In this document: piece after piece, positions 51,239 to 62,020 of the stretch | Position numbering within the stretch: position 1 is the stretch's first letter | Layout of the letters: every line of letters starts with the position of its first letter | Assembly (NCBI GenBank): GCA_946902875.1 | Contig: OX336348.1 | Location: 12,425,741 to 12,489,740, forward strand | Direction: 5' to 3' | DNA: 64,000 bases | Source of the DNA: Nematopogon swammerdamellus | Lineage: Eukaryota; Arthropoda; Insecta; Lepidoptera; Adelidae | Notes under the pieces: model-generated | Databases searched by the model: none | Told to the model about the DNA's origin: nothing | What the model saw: only the letters and a program-made list of their open reading frames with translations | Program-made: the position numbers and the translations under genes

Positions 51239-54200
51239 GTAACTATGGGCAGTCTACGGGCATTCCTTTGATAAGACAACTGTTTTATTTGCCGCGTTAC
51301 TTTTTTTTTACCGTGTGGTGCCGATAGGTTTTTTTTTAATTTTTTTATGGAAACTGACACGGTTGACTACATATCAACCTACAACATCCGTGATGTCAGC
51401 CCATAACACCGGATGAACTTGGTGCCACGTCAGTGCCTCCCTTCGGTCGTGCCGGCTACACTGAACTGGACGGAAAACACAAACTATTTACATAGCCGTT
51501 TGGACCGACCTTTCATTCAGTGCGGTGGTGCCAACCCGGGCGGGTTGAACCCTACCACCTAGTAATATAAGAAGGGAGTCATATCCCTTAGTCGCCTTTT
51601 ACGACATACACGGGGAGAGATGCAGTGGGGCTATTCTTTTAAAGTACCGGCGCCACACGGTACAAAAAAGTACTTAAAAAGAATAGACCCTCTGGTATCA
51701 CTACCCGTGCATGTCGTAAAAGGCGACTAAGGGATAAGGACAAGATGCCGTGCTAAAGGGCGACAGGCTAGCAACCACTCACATCGGCGCGGTTCTTCCA
51801 CCGAGTCACGCAGCAGGTGGGTCTTCGTGCCTTACTTGCTGCTTGATAGTTCTCTTGTCTGAATAGGTACACATACAGAAACGTGGTGGTCGGTGTTGTA
51901 CTGTAATTTACCAGAGTCCTTGCAGCACAACACCGATTACTCTGCTTATCCCGATCGTCGGGATACAGCGTGTGGTATGTTTGTAGGTAATTTTTTATTG
52001 ACACAATCCACATTCATGAACAACAAACTGTAGACGGGTGCATACAAGGGGCCGTCCATATATTAGTCGAAGATTTTTTTCCAATTTCGACTTAATATGG
52101 ATGACCACAAGTGTTCTTCTTTTTTTTTTCTTCAGTAAATCAGTGGCCACAGCACCATGTTTTCCGTCCAGTTCAGTGTGGCCGGCACAAACAAAGGATG
52201 GATGAAGGATGCCACTCAGTTCGGCATTTTTAAGAGAATATGTCATTGACCCGGTGGCGAAATCCATAACGCGTTGGCTCTTGATCTCAGGTTTGAATCC
52301 TGGTGGGACATATTTTTTCTCTTTATAATAAATAAATAATCTAATAAAGAGCGCAAATAAGACTCAAAAGGTCAACTTTAAATGAAATTATTGAGCTATT
52401 GGTAAAGATAAAAAATCTGTAAAAAATATATGTTATGTATTGGTCTTTAATTAACAACATAGCTAAAAAAAATTATTTTACTACTTGGGAAAGGTGTTAA
52501 ATAAATCTCCAAACAATGACGAAAAGTACAAAAATTTTACTTTCTATTAAATTTTCTTGAGAAGCATAAATTGTTTCAATACAAGAACCTAATAGAAATA
52601 TAGATAATATTTTTCCCTACAATCGTAGCTAAAAAAATATGTTTTCCATGTTTCCAAAATGTGAAATTTTATATATAACTAGTGTGATTTTCGCGGTAAA
52701 CGTTCATCGTCGGTGCGACGTATCAGCCACCGCGCGAGTAGAATGAATCTCGCACCTATTTACATCTGCATACGGTTGGTGTTTCAATCATCAGTGCTCG
52801 GGTAGCACGGTTTGAGTCTTGTTTCCGCGTTATGAAATATTTTATCATTCTTTTCAGACAATGACGGACCAGCAGGATGAGTCCGACACCGGAGATCTAT
52901 ACGAGCAGCAATCTCCCAAGACGAGTGAGTTGTTCGTACCTGGTCCATCAGCATCAGTGGGTCGTTCGTTCCACTGCTAGGCGAGGGCCGCCTTCCTTCA
53001 TGTGGAGTCAGCGTACGCACCCTGCAAATAATAGTCAAATCAAATTTGCAATCGTCCCTCACTTACCAAGTACAGTAGAGCCCCGATTATCTGAGCTCGC
53101 AATGACCGATATTGTGTTTAACTGAGCTTAAGCGAGATGAAACATTTTATATTTTGTCAGGCGCCGTAGCTCAGTGGTGCGGTCGGTTGACTGTTGTTAG
53201 GCACACCTGGGCGCGGTCAGTGGATGGACTGGTGACCGCTCGACCGTTGAAGGCTGACCGTGATTCGGATTCCACGTAAAACTGTAGGTCCCTTCCCTTC
53301 TTACCTTACTGGGTGGTAGGATTTATCCTGCCCGCGTTGGTACCACCGCACTGAATGAAACGTCGGTCGAAACGACTATGTAAATAGTTTTTCATTATGG
53401 GGCCAGGAAAATCTGGTACAGTTCAATGCAACAAAAACACAGGCGTGTGCATTTAGTGCGAAAAAATGGCCATTTTGCTCAGCCCCCGAATTCCAGGGCA
53501 CAAGGTTGAACGTCGATAACCACTTTAGTATCCTTGGAGTGGACTTAACCCGCGAACTCAACTTCGGCCTTCACATCGAGGACATAGCTAAGCTCGCCTC
53601 TAAAAACCTGGGCGTCCTGAATAAGGCACGCAGATACTTTACGCCTGACCAAATCCTGCTGCTGTGTAAGGCGCAGGTGAGGTCACGCGTGGAGTATTGC
53701 TCGCATCTCTGGGGTGGGGCTGCTCAGTATCGACTGCTCAGTATCGACTTGGCTTGTTAGACTCGATCCAAAGACGTGCAGTTCGCCAAGTTAACGACTT
53801 TGAAGTGTCCTGCAAACTTGAACCTTTGCTCCGTAGAGACATAGGTTCACTAAGTGTGTTCTATCGACTGTTCAACGGTGAATGCTCTGAGGAGCTGTTC
53901 GAAACGATTCCGACTTCACCATTTCACCATAGTTCCACGCGTACCAGACAGGGATTGCATCCCTATACTGTAGAGCTGCCTAAAGTGCGGACTAAGCGCT
54001 CCAGTATTTCTTTTATCTTCCGCACTGCGAAACTCTGGAATGCACTTCCTCCCAATGTGTTTCCTGCAGTGTATGACTTAGGATCTTTCAAGAGAAGCGT
54101 AAAAAGGATCTGTCACGCCGGCACGGCATTCGCAGCCCCCGTTCTAAACGGAATGCTTTTGGGCGTCGTCGGCTCAACAATCCATGCTGACGGCGCCAAG

Positions 54201-57200
54201 TGTCTCGCGTATCAATAAAAAAATAAAATAAAAAAAGTTTGTGTTTTCCGTCCAGTTCAGTATAGCCGACATGAAATGTACGGTTACGTGAGGTAGACCA
54301 CCGTGTCAGTTGTCGTAAAAAAATATTTTAATTTCATATTACCTACAACTCCATCAGATACTTTTGTTTGTATAATCCAGTATGGGTGGCTGAGTCAGAG
54401 GGGCCGGAGCGCATGCTGCGACCAGCCAGTATCATCTCTGAGAATGTAGCTGCCATACCGGAGACTTCCCTTTGAATTGCTGGTTATAGAGTTGAAGCGG
54501 CAGGTGCCCGAGTGATTTGGGCATCGGCTCTCATGCGAGAGGTCCGAGGTTCGAATCTGGTCGGCGTCTACCAATGAGATTGAGAAATAATATACGTACA
54601 TACCTACACCTGCTGCTTCACCGTTCGGAACCGGTGTAAAACTGTAGATCCCTTCCCTTGCCCCTTACTAGGTGGTAGGCTCAAATTGTAGCAGACTGGG
54701 TTGGTACCACCGTACTGGATGTAAGATGGCCACATAGCAACCTCGGTTGTGTTCTCCTCTATTCCAGTATAGCCAGCAATCCAGGGAAGTCTCCGGTATG
54801 GCACCTACATTCTCAGAGTTGATATTAGCTGGTCGGAGCATGTGCTTTGGGCCCTCCGAATCAGCCACCCATACCGGATTATATAAAAAAAAACTGGACT
54901 AGAGCTGACGCTGCTATGCGGCCATTTCACATCCATTCCGGTGGTACCACCCCAGTCGGCTACAATTTGATCCTGTACCACCTAGTTAGGCGCAAGGGAA
55001 GGGAGCTACAGTTTTACACCGGTTCCGAACGGTGTAGCAGCAGGTGTAGGCGTGCACGTAAATTTTTGTGTCGGAAAAAACTCATTGGTACACGTAGGCT
55101 GGAATCGAATCTCGCAATTTGAGATAAAAAATCCAAGCCAAGATCCAACTCCCCTATTCTCTCTCTTGTCATTCAGTTGATGGCATTGTTGGTGGTGTTT
55201 TACCATATATAAGGGGTTTTTTCGTAAATTGCGATCCTTCGCGTTAGAACTTTGACAAGCGTGCGATCGATAGATATAAAAAAATGGCGTCATTTTGCGA
55301 AAAAATTCCATTCAAATTCTCTTTAGTTTCTAAGATCAAGTCTTCAAAGGTCACGCGGAAGAAAAAATCGACATTTGGATCACCGTATAGTTTGTAGAAA
55401 ATTATAAAATTTTACAACCAAAAACGTGTGATCGATGGACAAAGAATTTCATATTGTATTTTGCAGTAGTTTATAGCCTTATAGTCTAGTTATCATGGGC
55501 TACTTCTTCAAAAATTAATGTATGTTAATATGTAAGTCTATTACGTATACATACATATACAGGGTCATTTTTTATTAAGTGAAGTCCCTTAAATGGTAGG
55601 TTTTATATCTGAAATAGATCATGTTTATGATGTTAATTTTGTTTTACGTACCTAAAGTTAGATTTTTTTCTGGACATGCCACGTAGTAGTGCCCATGCAT
55701 ACTAATACACCCTGAAAATTTCAACAAAATCGGTCCAGTACTTTCAGAGTTATTAAAAAATGAAACAAATTTACATTTACGTGCGCGCATCGCATCATTC
55801 ACGCGAGACAGCTGGCGGTCGTCAGCTGGGGGTCGTTGACCCGTGCGAATAAAGGCCGCACGCGCCAGCTGTTCGCGCATATGAGATGCACGTAAATGTA
55901 ATTGTTTTCATTTATTAATAACTCTGAAAGTACTGGACCGATTTTGTTGAAATTTTGAGGGTGTATTAGTATGCATGTATGGGCACTACTATTATGTGGC
56001 ATGTCCAGAAAAAATCTAACTTTAGGTACGTAAAGTAAAATTAACCTCATAATCGTGATCTATTTCACATATAGAACCTACCATTAAGGGACTTCACTTA
56101 ATAAAAAATGACCTTATATATGCATTAAATAAGTATAAGTATTTATGTAGTATTTGTTTGTAGTTTATCATTCTATCTACAGTTTAGTACATTTTTTCTT
56201 TTATGGAAACTGACATGGTTGGCTACATCACCTGCAACATCCGTGATGTCAGCCCATAACACCGGGTGAACTAGGTGGCATGTCAGTGCTTCCCTTCATT
56301 TCATGTAGGCTACACTGAACTGGATGGAAAACACGAACTATTTACATAGCCGTTTCGACCGACGTCTCGCTCAGTTCGGTGGTACCAACCCGACCGGGAT
56401 AAACCCTACCACCTAGTAAGGTAAGAAGGGAAGGGATCTACAGTTTAACGTGGAATCCGAACCACGGTCAGCCTCCAACGGTCGAGCGGTCACCCATCCA
56501 AGAACTGACCGTTGGCGCTCAGCGTTGCTTAACAACAGTCGACTGCCCGCACCACTGAGCTACCGAGGCTGAAGAATTTCCTTATCCCCTAGTGGACTTT
56601 TACGACATGCGACGGGGAGAGATGCAGTGGGGCTATTCTTTTTAAGTACTGGCCCCACGGTACAGTACTGGCCCCATACGGTTGCCACAACATGTTCTTG
56701 TTCGCCTGCATGTACTTCTCCCGCATCCCAAAGGTTAGCTAGAATATCCCTTTCGTGACCCTCTGATACGATCGTACGTTCGACTTAAAAAATTCTAGCG
56801 CCGTGCGGAATCAACTTTACTGAACGAAGACGGCGTCACACGATCGTGCGTTCATTTTTAATATGGATTTGGTGCAGTTGGCGGACTTTCGTGAAGTAGT
56901 TTCTCGTCAGTTCGTTCGCAAACATGGCGGCTCACTTTGTGGATCGTCGCGGTCGAATTGAGTATTGTATTGTATTGTATTGTATATATTTATTGCACTC
57001 AAATAGAATATGGGCAAAAGGTAACACTTAATGCCTCTAGGCATTTTCTAACAGGGTACCTTTGGGGTATGATAACTGCTAGGTGAGTGGCGGAAAGAGA
57101 AATTGTATGGTATGACAGAAATATTATGGTATGACAGATGTACGGGAATACAAAAGATAGATAAACTTAAATATGAATAATTAAATACTATACCTATATA

Positions 57201-58306
57201 CCAGATATAAACATAAGATAGACTAAATATACTTAGTTTTTACATATCATATATATTTACTAACTCTGAACATGAGAGACATACAGAGAGACATGAGTAA
57301 ACACTACTATTATTTCCAGTGTTTAATTCTGCTTAGTTTTGTGCTTGTTTTTATGTTTATGTAGCCTATTTCGTATGTAAGTAATAATTTAATGAAAACG
57401 AATAGTTTAGATGTAAATATTGTGGTGTTCATTTTTAAACGCACGAAAGTGCGACTTGGGCTTCAACTGACTGAGAGTCAAAAAAATGACTAACGGAGAA
57501 TAAAAAAAATAAAGACTTATTTATTACTGTTCAGAATTAAAAAGTAAATAAACAATAATACGTAACAGAATCTTGTTTATTTTCGTGCAATATCTTCTTT
57601 TTTGGGGTGACTTCACATTACATGCTCATTGTACGACAGAAGGGTTAAAGCCTATAGCGCACGATCGTGACATGCCCTTCCCGAGGGGTGAGATTTTTTT
57701 TATTATTTTTTTGGGATCATTTTAGGTCTATGTACTAAGAAACCAAACACAGAATAAAGAGATTCGAAAAAACTAATTCAGGCCTGAAAGAGATATAATG
57801 CCTCACAGCATTAAGCTCGCGTAGTGTACCTAATTTGTATAAATTGGTATTCAATAAAGAATATATACATACATACATACATACATACAAGATCGCACAG
57901 ACCACCCGCCGCTTTTTAATAAAAATAATAGTTGAATTTTTTTTCCACAGTAACACTCGAAGAAAGTAACATCACCTTCTTGGACGCAGACAACAGCGAT
58001 TGCTACTCTTCGCCCAAGAGGCAACGGCCGTCCACACCACGCTCGGACGCACGGGACGGCACCGACTCTCCTCCGCCGCACAACACAAGGAAACGCAAAG
58101 ATCGTTCCAAAACGCACAACACGAAAACGCACGTTCGCCGCACAGAGGAACTACACAAGCAGGAGCTGAAGCATCGTGAGGAAATACACGAACTCAAGAT
58201 AACGCAGTTGAAAGCGTTGCACCAAGTCAAAATGGAGCAGGCGCGGTTAAAAGTGTTGAGTTTGAAAAAATCTCTCCGGGACTATGACAGCGATGAACTT
58301 GAATAA
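50999..58306 (+). CDS. Myb/SANT-like (Zeste/Apontic-type) DNA-binding protein gene
   Basis: The join of an exon ending at 51238, 52858-52924 and 57951-58306 stays open to TAA at 58304. The first exon encodes a Myb_DNA-bind_5-like trihelix: CANFTNAECERLARLVEARG, then EKARAWLALADEFNSLGA and PQLRNKFRNLKKLWRQ, with the two conserved Trp. Exon 2 is a short acidic linker (MTDQQDESDTGDLYEQQSP). Exon 3 has a Ser/Pro-rich basic stretch (SSPKRQRPSTPRSDARDG), then a long charged helix (EELHKQELKHREEIHELKI), a likely coiled coil. Such proteins bind DNA in the nucleus and pair through the C-terminal helix; the target is unknown. The 5' boundary and start codon are not resolved: no in-frame ATG lies before the domain. 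Confidence 0.82.
51329..51576 (-). repeat. SINE family B, 3' part
   Basis: T-rich tail, TATGGAAACTGACACGGTTG, CCGGCTACACTGAACTGGAC, ending in ACCACCTAGTAATATAAGAA at the head side. It lies in the first SANT-gene intron. Confidence 0.78.
51579..51990. repeat. Two repeat A copies, facing each other
   Basis: 51579-51660 reads into GAGATGCAGTGGGGCTATTC; from 51662 the reverse orientation runs to TTATCCCGATCGTCGGGATA. The two share the CACACGGTAC edge. Confidence 0.72.
52157..52320 (+). repeat. SINE B scrap followed by a tRNA-like piece
   Basis: 52157-52225 is a degraded B body. At 52240-52310 CCGGTGGCGAAATCCATAAC and CTCAGGTTTGAATCCTGGTG are spaced like A and B boxes, then an AT-rich tail follows. 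Confidence 0.45.
52351..52828 (-). mobile_element. MITE family F, inverted copy
   Basis: GCGCAAATAAGACTCAAAAG to GAGTCTTGTTTCCGC, a nearly full-length copy of 3547-4030 in reverse. The TTAA flanks are not preserved here. Confidence 0.78.
52858..52924 (+). CDS. SANT gene exon 2
   Basis: Acceptor CATTCTTTTCAG ends at 52857 and donor GTGAGT starts at 52925. 67 nt, from phase 0 to phase 1, coding for an acidic linker. Confidence 0.8.
53158..53392 (+). repeat. SINE family B, 3' truncated
   Basis: Starts AGGCGCCGTAGCTCAGTGG and retains GGGCGCGGTCAGTGGATGG and GTGATTCGGATTCCACG. It breaks at ATGTAAATAG into a LINE fragment. Confidence 0.75.
53392..54218 (+). pseudogene. Jockey-like LINE RT C-terminus
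   Basis: Reads NLVQFNATKTQACAFSAKKW, FSILGVDLTRELNFGLHIED, QVRSRVEYCSHLWGG, then LDSIQRRAVRQVNDFEVSCK and FRTAKLWNALPPNVFPAVYD. A tandem CTCAGTATCGACT duplication near 53727 causes a frameshift. It stops at 54218 beside an A-rich tail. 5' truncated, within the large second SANT-gene intron. Confidence 0.82.
54219..54362. repeat. A-rich tail and SINE B scrap
   Basis: 54236-54312 holds a short B-body piece (TGTTTTCCGTCCAGTTCAGT). Confidence 0.5.
54363..54487 (-). repeat. SINE family M tail, inverted
   Basis: CCAGTATGGGTGGCTGAGTC to CATACCGGAGACTTCCCTTT, the reverse of the M 3' part. Confidence 0.6.
54488..54890 (+). repeat. SINE family M, full length
   Basis: The head GGTGCCCGAGTGATTTGGGC and GAGGTTCGAATCTGG gives clear A and B boxes at tRNA spacing. 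The body has AAACTGTAGATCCCTTCCCT, TTACTAGGTGGTAGG, GGTTGGTACCACCGTACTGG and CAGTATAGCCAGCAATCCAG. It ends ACCCATACCGG and an A tail. The middle parts match family B; head and tail do not. Confidence 0.78.
54895..55050 (-). repeat. SINE family M body, inverted
   Basis: GGTGGTACCACCCCAGTCGG and GGGAGCTACAGTTTTACACC, the reverse of M central text. Confidence 0.6.
55051..55560. other. Spacer in the SANT-gene intron
   Basis: No gene or classified repeat seen. Confidence 0.35.
55561..56114. mobile_element. Foldback element with about 250-bp arms
   Basis: AGGGTCATTTTTTATTAAGT at the left meets its reverse at the right. Arms remain alignable through GGTCCAGTACTTTCAGAGTT to the centre near 55838. 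TATA lies at both flanks. No ORF of note. Confidence 0.85.
56192..56572 (-). repeat. Chimeric tRNA/5S SINE (family B), full length
   Basis: Minus strand: GCCTCGGTAGCTCAGTGGTG, then TGTTGTTAAGCAACGCTGAG and TTCTTGGATGGGTGACCGCT, then GTGGTTCGGATTCCACG, the shared body and an A-rich end. The head is intact. Confidence 0.85.
56575..56690 (+). repeat. Repeat family A end piece
   Basis: CTTATCCCCTAGTGGACTTT through GGGGAGAGATGCAGTGGGGC to CCCCACGGTAC. Confidence 0.65.
56691..57950. other. Rest of the second SANT-gene intron
   Basis: A short open start at 56861 (MDLVQLADFREVVSRQF) ends at a stop after about 32 codons; it could be a decayed transposase exon but is not assignable. The rest is AT-rich with TATTGTATTG steps near 56965. 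Confidence 0.4.
57951..58306 (+). CDS. SANT gene terminal exon
   Basis: Acceptor TTTTTTTTCCACAG ends at 57950. Entered in phase 2 of the split codon (A|TA), it reads TLEESNITFLDADNSDCYSS to LRDYDSDELE and TAA. It holds the basic Ser/Pro stretch and the charged helix. Confidence 0.85.
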
Positions 58307-58310
58307 TAAA
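58305..58310 (+). promoter_or_regulatory. Poly(A) signal overlapping the stop codon
   Basis: AATAAA overlaps the TAA stop of the SANT gene by two bases, implying a very short 3' UTR or use of a later signal. Confidence 0.5.
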
Positions 58311-58396
58311 ATATTGTTTGTTAGTTTTTGGTTTATTAAGATGTTTTGAAAAAAAAAAAAAAAATTGTAATCTGATACATAGGTACAAATGTACCG

Positions 58397-58722
58397 CACT
58401 CTGTATCCCGACAGTCGGAGTAAGCAGAGTAATCGATGTTGTGCTGCAAGTAGGTACTCTTGTAAATTACAGCACGACACTGACCGCGACGTTTAGCGAA
58501 GCATTCGGACAAGATAACTAACAAGCAGCAAGTAAGGCACGAAGACCCACCTGATGCATGACTCGATGGAAGGACGGTGATAAGATGAGAGGTGGCTGCC
58601 CTGTCACTCTTTAGCACGGCACCTTATCCTTATCCCTTAATCGCCTTTTACGACATGCACGGGGAGAGATGCAGTGGGGATATTATTTTTATGTACCTAC
58701 CGACTCCACATGGTACATAAGT
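58397..58722 (+). repeat. Repeat family A, near full length
   Basis: From GCACTCTGTATCCCGACAGT through the hairpin and GATGAGAGGTGGCTGCCC to GATGCAGTGGGGATATTA and CCGACTCCACATGGTAC. Confidence 0.75.
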
Positions 58723-58741
58723 ACGTACTGTTATATTATAA

Positions 58742-59203
58742 CCATAAATCGGAATCCGCGGAGCAGGAATACGACCGTGCTAGGCTAGGAATTTGACCAA
58801 GACGAACAATAAACAATCGATACTCAGTTGTCGATACTCATATTTTTTTATCTCAATTTGTTGTATATTTTGACATGTAATTCACAAATGGAGATTCTGA
58901 TTCTGTTTGTGATTACAAAATGTATACACAAAAGTTGGAATTTTCGATGGTTCGAAGATTGGATGTTTTCGAATAATTTAAACTATTTCTGTAGAAAATA
59001 AAACGTGCGTGCGGGTACGAAGTAAGTAAAGAAAACCAACAACCTGTTTTGTTTATTTTTTATTTTCTATAGAAATAACTGTATTTTGAATTATCCATAT
59101 TATTCCAAAATATCGATACATTTTCGATTTTTGTAAATACATTGTCCCACCCCTAAACGCCCTTCAACCATTCGTGCTCCGCAGATTCCAATGTATGGTC
59201 ACA
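58742..59203. mobile_element. MITE family H, short copy
   Basis: ACCATAAATCGGAATCCGCG at the left and CATTCGTGCTCCGCAGATTC to TGTATGGTC at the right. It closely resembles the copy at 6795. Confidence 0.75.
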
Positions 59204-59539
59204 CACAACACTTTAATAACATTTTAAACTAATAATAAACTACAACAGACAAAGCTCATCATAAATATTTTGAAAATAAGACAGATCTGCAGAAAGACCG
59301 ACACAGAATGGAGAACTAATACATTTTAAACATTCATATAATAGATATATAATGAAATGAACTACTTAATTTTTTAAATTTTTATTTATTTCATTTCACT
59401 TTCTAGTACATTTTGTACGTATGTTAAATTTTATTTCTCAAAACTGCATCATCCATCATAAACGGCGTCGTGCCATGTTGCCCTTTTAGAATAAATGAAT
59501 TTTAAAAAGAATCCCATTTTTTTTTATTTATGACCTCGC
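59204..59539. other. AT-rich spacer
   Basis: Nothing recognised. Confidence 0.35.
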
Positions 59540-59740
59540 TCCTTACGCAAACTGAATACGGAAGCTCAATTTGTAGCCAACTGGATTGATACCATCGTAA
59601 TGGACGAATGGCTGCATTGCAACGTCGGCTGTGCTCTCTAGTCCAGTGTGGCCAGCAATTCAAAGGGAATTCTCCGATATGGCACCCTCTCGCAGGTGAT
59701 GTTGGCTTGTCGGGGCGTTGCTCTAGCCCGACTGACTGGG
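59540..59740 (+). repeat. SINE family M body, diverged
   Basis: GCTCAATTTGTAGCCAACTG, GTCCAGTGTGGCCAGCAATT and GATATGGCACCCTCTCGCAG follow the M order. Confidence 0.55.
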
Positions 59741-59790
59741 CCAGTCAGTCAGTCGACGTGTGTGCGTCCACTGCTGGACATAGCCTCTCA

Positions 59791-59862
59791 ATTTTCCTCC
59801 AGTCCGGGAGGACTGGAGGAAAATGTCGTACAGCTGAAGGCCGGGAGGCCTTCAGCTGTACG
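59791..59862. repeat. Two adjacent perfect hairpins, GGGA loops
   Basis: 59791-59805 pairs with 59810-59824 (stem ATTTTCCTCCAGTCC). 59827-59842 pairs with 59847-59862 (stem CGTACAGCTGAAGGCC). Both stems close the same GGGA tetraloop and are two bases apart. Confidence 0.92.
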
Positions 59863-60059
59863 GCTCCACGGCTTTCCACCGACGTACTAGGCTAGACTAG
59901 GCCACTCATAACGGAATTTTATGTCTGCACAAAAATTCCTTAAAAAAAACTACAAATATCACATTGACTTTGCACATTGTATCCCTAAAAATTCATTAAT
60001 GATGGGGAACGTACCCATACCTCGTGGCCAATTTTAGGCCACTTTCGGACCACCAATCT

Positions 60060-60640
60060 TCGTCAAAATGTACTTCACGCCGGACCAAAAGCTGCTTCTG
60101 TATAAATCACAGATCAGGTCCTGCTTGGAGTACTGCTCGCAACTGTGGGATGGCTCTGCCAAATACCAGCTTGCGCCTCTGGACTCAATCCAGCGTCGAG
60201 CCGTGCGACTAGTGGGTGACCCCGAAGTGTCCCGCGATTTAGAACCACTGCAACACCGTAGGGATGTCGGCTCCCTAAGTGTGTTCTATCGCTTATTCCA
60301 TGGGGAGTGCTCGGAGGAGCTGTTTAATGCGATCCCGCCGTCTCCTTTCTACCTCCGCACCACGCGCACTGGGCGGGGATTGCATCCCTACACGCTGGAT
60401 TTACCGCAGATGCGTACCAATCGATTCTGCAGATCTTTCCTCTAAGGAACCGGTAAACTCTGGAACGCTCTCCCTGCCCATATATTTCTCGGTCATATAG
60501 TACAGTCTCGGGTCCTTCAAGAGGGGCGTGAATGGGCACCTGTCAGGCCGGCATGGCATTCGCAACCCCCGTGTACCACCGAATGTCCATGGGCGTCGTT
60601 AGACACCTTATGGGTGTCACGGCGCCATATGTCGCGTTAT
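60060..60640 (+). pseudogene. Jockey-like LINE RT C-terminus with 3' UTR
   Basis: Reads MYFTPDQKLLLYKSQIRSCL, then YCSQLWDGSAKYQLAPLDSI, QRRAVRLVGDPEVSRDLEPL and RRDVGSLSVFYRLFHGECSE; a frameshift or stop follows CRSFL at 60445. The UTR has GGCATGGCATTCGCAACCCC and ends GTCGCGTTATGAATAAAAAA. 5' truncated; same lineage as 53392. Confidence 0.82.
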
Positions 60641-60644
60641 GAAT

Positions 60645-61220
60645 AAAAAAATTGGTTGTCTGTAAAGTTGGTTTACGGACGATAGTTTTACGTGATGTCA
60701 TAAAGTAAATCAGTTCCGGCGGATATTTACCATGTAAAATTAATTTAAGTACATGATAAAGATGTGATAATAACTAATAAAAAAATATGAGAAAATAACG
60801 ACTATTAATTTTTGTTTAATTTATATTTAAAAAAACCTACATAACGCCATCTACATGTTCAACGTTGCAACAATTACCTAACTGCTAAATCAAGTATACC
60901 GCTGGCTGAAGTATTTCATTTAATATTGACGCTAGATGTCGCTCCATGAAATTCACATACTGTTGAGAAAATTTGCAGCGATAAGTACACGGTCGATAGC
61001 CTGCGTGGATAACACGTCTGGTCAGTGATGGTGGCAGGGAACGCGGGTTCGAGGCTCGCAAAAGACGGAGAAATATATTTTGTATTTTCTACTATTGTAT
61101 ATGCCTCTCTATCGCGCTCTCGCTTGCGCACACAGGTTTAGATGGAACGTTACACTTCTTCGTGCGTGCAGCCGGTGTTCATCAATTTATAAGACGTGAC
61201 ATCATCACGTCAAAAAAAAA
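60645..61220 (+). mobile_element. Element D, short copy
   Basis: TTGGTTGTCTGTAAAGTTGG and GATAGTTTTACGTGATGTCA at the left, TTATAAGACGTGACATCATC at the right. It lacks most of the LINE UTR seen in the 33-kb copy. The left edge sits directly after the LINE's A-rich tail. Confidence 0.65.
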
Positions 61221-61672
61221 GTACCGAAATACAGCGCGACATGCCATCCATCTCCATCCATCAAAAGTTTTACTGTGAACCGCCAGGGAATTTGTGACTA
61301 CATAGCGCATGTGTCCCCACCATCTTCGTCGTAGGATGCATGTGTAATCAAGGTCATAAAGAGCTATCATAATTTTTAGTTATATGCGTAATTTAATTAG
61401 TGAAAGTATTATTAAATTAGTGATAGTAGTAATAAAATTTGAATAAAATGAAGTAACATACGTTGTAGGTGTATTAGTCGTAATTGATGAGTCAGTAAGG
61501 GGCCATCCATAAAGGACCGTCCGGTCGATTTGGGGAAAAATGACCCCTCCCTCCCCCGCTGTCCGGTTTTCGGTTCCCCTCCCCCCTCCTGGACGTCCAA
61601 AATGGACGCCCCCCCCCCCCTCTGGTAACTTTACATTAGTAATTTTTTAGAAAAAAATCAGTAAAATGCAGA
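61221..61672. other. Spacer with a C run
   Basis: C-rich text at 61545-61620 includes a C homopolymer. No gene seen. Confidence 0.4.
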
Positions 61673-62020
61673 TTAGTCCCATGGACTTTTTAACCATTCG
61701 GATAGTGGCTCAGCGAGAGGAAGAGGTGTTGGCTCACGGGGCTTGTACCCGGCAACAGCTTCCGTCTCCAGATCGAGCACATCAATCCACTCCGCATCCT
61801 CATCGCCATTATCCATCCTCAAGATGCACAAGAACTCGGTGTTTCTTTTCGCGATGACATGATGAGGCCGTACTCTTGCAGCAGGTCTTTCGGCAACAAA
61901 GTCCTTGCCATGACAGGAAGATTTGTGTAGTGTCATGGCTGCCTTTGTAGGGTGGTACAGGTGACACACAGTGCATGTTCTAGTGCTACTGCGCGGGTCG
62001 TCGTTCCTAGCACGACGTTG
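61673..62020 (-). CDS. Possible terminal exon with a C2HC-like finger
   Basis: After a good acceptor (ATCCGTTTCAG, ending at 62021 on the minus strand) the frame is open for 115 codons to TAA at 61673. It reads TCTVCHLYHPTKAAMTLHKS and SCHGKD (C-x2-C...H...C pattern), then RVRPHHVIAKRNTEFLCILR, MDNGDEDAEWIDVLDLETEA and PLPLAEPLSEWLKSPWD. I do not recognise the family. The composition is protein-like and unlike its AT-rich surroundings. It may be the last exon of a gene starting to the right or the end of a mobile-element polyprotein; no other exon is found nearby. Confidence 0.5.
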   Translation of the reverse strand, partial: QRRARNDDPRSSTRTCTVCHLYHPTKAAMTLHKSSCHGKDFVAERPAARVRPHHVIAKRNTEFLCILRMDNGDEDAEWIDVLDLETEAVAGYKPREPTPLPLAEPLSEWLKSPWD

